Assembly (NCBI RefSeq): GCF_019649055.1
Contig: NW_026570336.1
Location: 370,501-434,500, forward strand
Reading direction: 5' to 3'
Length of the DNA: 64,000 nucleotides
Source of the DNA: Paramacrobiotus metropolitanus
Lineage: Eukaryota > Tardigrada > Eutardigrada > Parachela > Macrobiotidae
Both the position numbers and the translations under genes were made by a program. Below the pieces are notes generated by a model that was given only the letters and a program-made list of their open reading frames with translations, did no database searches and was not told the DNA's origin. Each line of letters opens with the position of its first letter. The stretch's first letter is position 1. Shown here piece after piece: positions 60,569 through 64,000 of the stretch.

Positions 60569-62170
60569 TTATTGTTTAACTGGCCTTTAAGCTGGCTTGC
60601 TTAAGTTCTTCAAAGGAGTAAAAGTTCATGTTGTCCGCTTGTGCTAATAAATTTTTGATGGTGTCCAGATTTTGCCGCCAAGATGAAATATCTACTGATT
60701 TTCGCGCACGGCTTTCAAACATCTATCTGACGGCTGTAAAATTGACACTGTATATGGCTTGAATATCAACCCCGAAAACATAAAAATCCGTAATGTCCAC
60801 TTATCCTTTAAATTATTTATAGTTGCCTAGGTCTTGCGACCAAAAGTAAATATCGTCGGGCCACCGCGCACTGCTTTGGAACAACTATTTAAATGCTTTA
60901 TAACTGAAACTGAAGCTAGCTTGCTTAAGTGCCTCGAAGGAGTAAGAATCCATATTGTCCGTTTATGCTTTTAAATTTTTGCCGTTGCCCAGATTTTGCC
61001 GCCATGAATAAATATCAACTGATCATCGCGCACGGCTTTCAACATCTGTTTAATTGCTGTAAGACTGACACTGTAATTGCTTTGATTAGCTACCTCGAAA
61101 ACATAAAAATCCGTAATGTGCTCCTATCCTATGATTCTTTATAGTTGTCTAGGTTCTGCAAGCATAAGTAAATATCATCTGGCTACCGCAAACTGCTTTA
61201 GAACACCTATTTAAATATTGCATAACTGACACTGTAGCTGGCTTGCTTAAGTGCTTCAAAGGAGTAAAAGTCCATATTGTTTGTTTGTACTAATGAATTG
61301 TTGATGGTGTCCAGATTTTGCAGCCATGATGAAATATCAACTGATCTTAAATACTACTTAAATACCTACTTAAATATTGTTTAACTGACACTGTAGCTGG
61401 CTTGCTTAAGTTCTTCAAAGGAGTAAAAGTCCATATTGTCAGTTTGTGCTAATAATTTTTTGATGGTGTCCTGATTTTGCAGCCATGATGAAACATCAAC
61501 TGATCATCGCGCACGGCTTTCAAACATCTATTTGACGTCTGAGAAATTGACACTATAATTGGTTTGAATAACAACCTCGAAAACATAAAAGTCCGTAACG
61601 TTTACTTATCCTTTATATTATTAATAACTGTTTAGGTATTCAAACAGAAGTAAATATCGTCGGGCAACTGCGCACTGACTAATAACACCTATTTAAATAT
61701 TGTATAACCGACACTTTTGCTGGCTTGCTTAAGTGCTTCAAAGGAGTAAAAGTCCATATTGTCCGTTTGTGCTAATGAATTTTTGACGGTGACCAGATTG
61801 TGCCCCATGATGAAAATATCAACTGATCATTCCGCAAGGCCTTTAAACATCTATTTCACGGCTGTAAGATTGACACTGTAATTAGCTTGATTAACAACCT
61901 CGAAAACATAAATGTCCGTAACGTTTTTTCGTTTATGCTATTAAATTTTTGCCGTTGTCCAGATTTTGCCGCCATGAATAAATATCAACTGATCATCGCG
62001 CACGGCTTTCAACATCTGTTGATTTGCTGTAAGACTGACACTGTAATTGGATTGATTGGCTACCTCGAAAACATCAAATCCATGTGCTCCTATCCTATAA
62101 TTTTTTATAGTTGTCCAGGTCTTGCAACCAAAAGTAAATATCGTCAGACCACTGCGCACTCTTCGGAACA
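60569..62170 (+). repeat. satB satellite, right array part 3
   Basis: About five forward satB units. Half-unit landmarks are at 60703 (cgcgcacggcttt), 60865 (cgcgcactgcttt) and 61027 (cgcgcacggcttt), giving 162+162 bp. One unit is shortened near 61347, where aaatacctacttaaatattg replaces part of a monomer. The open frames at 60929-61144 and 61887-62297 are read through repeat sequence. Confidence 0.85.
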
Positions 62171-62358
62171 TTATTATTCGGCAGTATGTTATTATTCGGC
62201 AACAATATCTCCAGTGCCAAACTCACGCCAAACTTTAAAAAGGGCAGATAGCGAGGCTAAAAAAATTGTATGCGGCAGATCACGAATTTTAAGGTGACTT
62301 GACAACGGCTGGCGCTGCTTTTTGGCTTTGATGTGACCTTTCTGTGGAAATCACCTTT

Positions 62359-62462
62359 ACTTCCTTGTATGGCATGATTTCCGACTTCCTTGTATGACAT
62401 CATTTTCCCTACTTCCTTATATGACGACATTACTTCCTTGTATGACGTCATTTCTAACTTCC
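62359..62462 (+). repeat. Irregular minisatellite of acttcctt-tatgac units
   Basis: Five starts of acttcc (62359, 62384, 62411, 62432, 62457) with spacing 25, 27, 21 and 25 bp. Most are followed by tgtatgacatcatt-like sequence. One unit contains the palindrome tgacgtca (62443-62450), the same 8-mer as a cAMP-response element, likely by chance. Confidence 0.75.
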
Positions 62463-62504
62463 GTAACGGACAGACAGACAGCGCCTTTTTAATTTTGTCT
62501 GAAT

Positions 62505-62565
62505 TAGAGGACCTTAGCTGCGCTCCGGTCGATGAATTAGAGGACCTTCGCTGCGCTCCGGTCGA
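62505..62565 (+). repeat. Tandem copies of the shared 28-bp terminal motif
   Basis: tagaggaccttagctgcgct plus ccggtcga at 62505-62532 and the c-variant at 62538-62565. Within each, gacc and ggtc are short inverted repeats that could close a small hairpin. Confidence 0.75.
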
Positions 62566-63600
62566 ATATTGTATAACTGACACGGAAGCTAACTTGTTTA
62601 AGTGCCTCAAAAGATTAAGAATCCATATTGGCCGTTTATGCTATTTATTTTTTGCCGTTGTACTGATTTCGCCGCCATGAGAAAATATCAACTGATCATC
62701 GCGCACGACATTCAAACATTTACTGAACGGCAGTAAAATTGACACTGTAATTGGCTTGAATAACAACCTCGAAAACATAAAAATCTGTAACGTTCACTTA
62801 TCCTTTAAACTATTTATAGTTCTCTAGGACTTGCATCCAAAAGTAAATATCGTCGGGCCACCGCACAAGGCTTTGTAACACCTATCTAAATGCTGTATAA
62901 CTGGCAGTGAAACTGGCTTGCTTTAGTGCTTCAAAGGGAAAAAATCATTACTGTCCGTTTGTGCAATCAATTTTTTGCGTTTTCCAGATTTCGCGGCCAT
63001 GGTGAAATATTATCTGACCATCGCCGACGGCTTTCAAACATCTGTTTAATTGCCGTGAGACTAATACTGTAATTGTCTTGATTAGCTTCCTCAAAGCCTT
63101 AAAAATCCGTAATGTCTTTCCATTCTATAATTTTTTATTGTTTTATGGTTTTGCAACAAAAAGTAAATATCGTCTGGCCAACGCGCATTGCTTTAGGACA
63201 CCTATTTAAATATTGTATAACTGACACTGAAGCTGGCTTGCTTAAATGCCACGAAGGAGTAAGAATCCATATTGTCCGTTTATGCTATTAATTTTTTGCC
63301 GTTGCCTAGATTTCGCCGCCATGAATGAATATCATCTGGCCATCGCTTACGGCTTTCAAACATCCATTTAATTGCCGCAAGACAGACACTGTAATTCGGC
63401 TTGTTAAGCTACTTCGAAAAATCCTTGATGTCCTCCTTTCCTATATTTCTTTCTCTTTGGCTGTCAAGGTTTTGCAACCAAAAGCAAATATCTTCTGGCA
63501 ATCGCGCACTGTTTAAAAACATCTATTTGAATGCTGTATAACTGATACCGAAGCTGGCTTGGTTTAGTGCTTCAGAAGAGTAAAAATCCAGATTTTCCGT
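62566..63600 (+). repeat. satB satellite, right array part 4 (most diverged)
   Basis: About three satB units in forward orientation, more diverged than the left array. Similarity fades near 63600 after cagaagagtaaaaatccag. No gene is seen. Confidence 0.8.
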
Positions 63601-64000
63601 GTTACATCGGTACACGCATAGCGGTCATTTGAATGGCGACTAGTTTTATGAGCTTTATTGCTGAACTTTTGTTTGTGCTTGATGCGTTTTATTACAGCTT
63701 GTGTAACTGCGTGTGTGTGCATCGATGAGCACGTTATGGCTTTGGCCATAACGCTTGACAATCTGAGAGATTGTTCTCATGTTTGTCTTCCTCATGAAAG
63801 TTACCGAACTTTCTAGAATTGTTGCAACACGGTTGCATTGAGATATGAGGAGGTGCTTTGCTGTGAAGGATATCGATCATTCCAGCGATCGGTTTATCAT
63901 TTCCCGTTGCTTTCCGTCTCACTGTTGTTCTTGCTTGTTGTGCGATCAAAGTTATAATTAAGAACTATTACTTTCACTTTCCGTCAGCACAGTATACGAG
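63601..64000. other. Apparently unique sequence at the right edge
   Basis: No satellite similarity is visible and no convincing coding sequence. It contains a strong hairpin at 63732-63753. The window ends here, so a gene starting further right cannot be excluded. Confidence 0.6.
63732..63753. other. Perfect hairpin, 9-bp stem with 4-nt loop
   Basis: cgttatggc and gccataacg pair around tttg. It is the strongest short inverted repeat in the unique right edge. There is no T run after it, and no evidence of a function. Confidence 0.6.

Larger units (their letters stand above)
62171..62565. mobile_element. About 395-bp insertion within satB, same end motif
   Basis: satB breaks off after cttcggaaca and resumes at atattgtataactgac. 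The insertion starts with a doubled ttattattcggca, contains the acttcctt minisatellite (62359-62462) and ggacagacagacagcgcc, and ends with two tandem copies of the 28-bp terminal motif (period 33 bp). It has no coding capacity. The shared end with the 1.07-kb insertion suggests related non-autonomous elements. Confidence 0.55.

Noticed and set aside
57610-62297. Open frames in satB (for example minus 57610-57855, plus 61887-62297) as genes
   Set aside because: They are translations of satB units or cross satB/insertion borders, with no conserved domain and no start or splice context.
62443-62450. tgacgtca as a functional cAMP-response element
   Set aside because: It is one variant unit of a minisatellite with no adjacent gene; a chance match is sufficient.

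Overview
The window looks like a repeat-rich, probably heterochromatic block from an animal genome, most likely an invertebrate. I cannot name the taxon. The grounds are two long tandem satellite families, a Ty3/gypsy-type LTR retroelement that carries an envelope-like gene, and a 5'-truncated non-LTR retrotransposon tail with a poly(A) tract and a target-site duplication. I find no bacterial gene organisation, no CRISPR array, no tRNA or rRNA gene, and no host protein gene I would defend.

Layout. Positions 1-4238 hold satellite family B (satB, period about 324 bp), partly inverted and with a segmental duplication. Positions 4239-48499 are an almost unbroken array of satellite family A (satA, period 318-320 bp, about 139 copies). 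It falls into a mosaic block (A type), a homogeneous block (B type, 18.2-27.5 kb), a transition zone, and a C-type block (31.9-48.5 kb), with local higher-order repeats of two, three and five monomers. Positions 48500-56370 are an LTR retroelement inserted inside one satA monomer, and satA resumes at 56371-57147. From 57148 to about 63600 satB returns, interrupted by three insertions: a LINE tail (58557-59036), a roughly 1.07-kb insertion (about 59498-60568) and a roughly 395-bp insertion (62171-62565). The last 400 bases look unique.

The retroelement has two 412/413-bp LTRs (TG...CA, about 2.4% diverged), a likely primer-binding site inside a hairpin, gag, a cysteine-bearing pre-protease region, an aspartic protease, only the first part of reverse transcriptase, the integrase core and C-terminal domain, an acidic spacer, a membrane-anchored envelope-like glycoprotein and a polypurine tract. 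It is dead: an internal deletion removes the reverse transcriptase catalytic core, RNase H and most of the integrase zinc finger, and there are stops or frameshifts in every reading frame.

The least expected result is in the satellites. Both families are internally dimeric: each monomer of about 320 bp is an old head-to-tail duplication of a unit of about 160 bp (158+161 in satA, 162+162 in satB). The two families show no obvious sequence similarity to each other. Many satA monomers carry open frames of 80-240 codons, but the two halves are read in different phases and differences between blocks are mostly amino-acid changing, so I read these frames as incidental.
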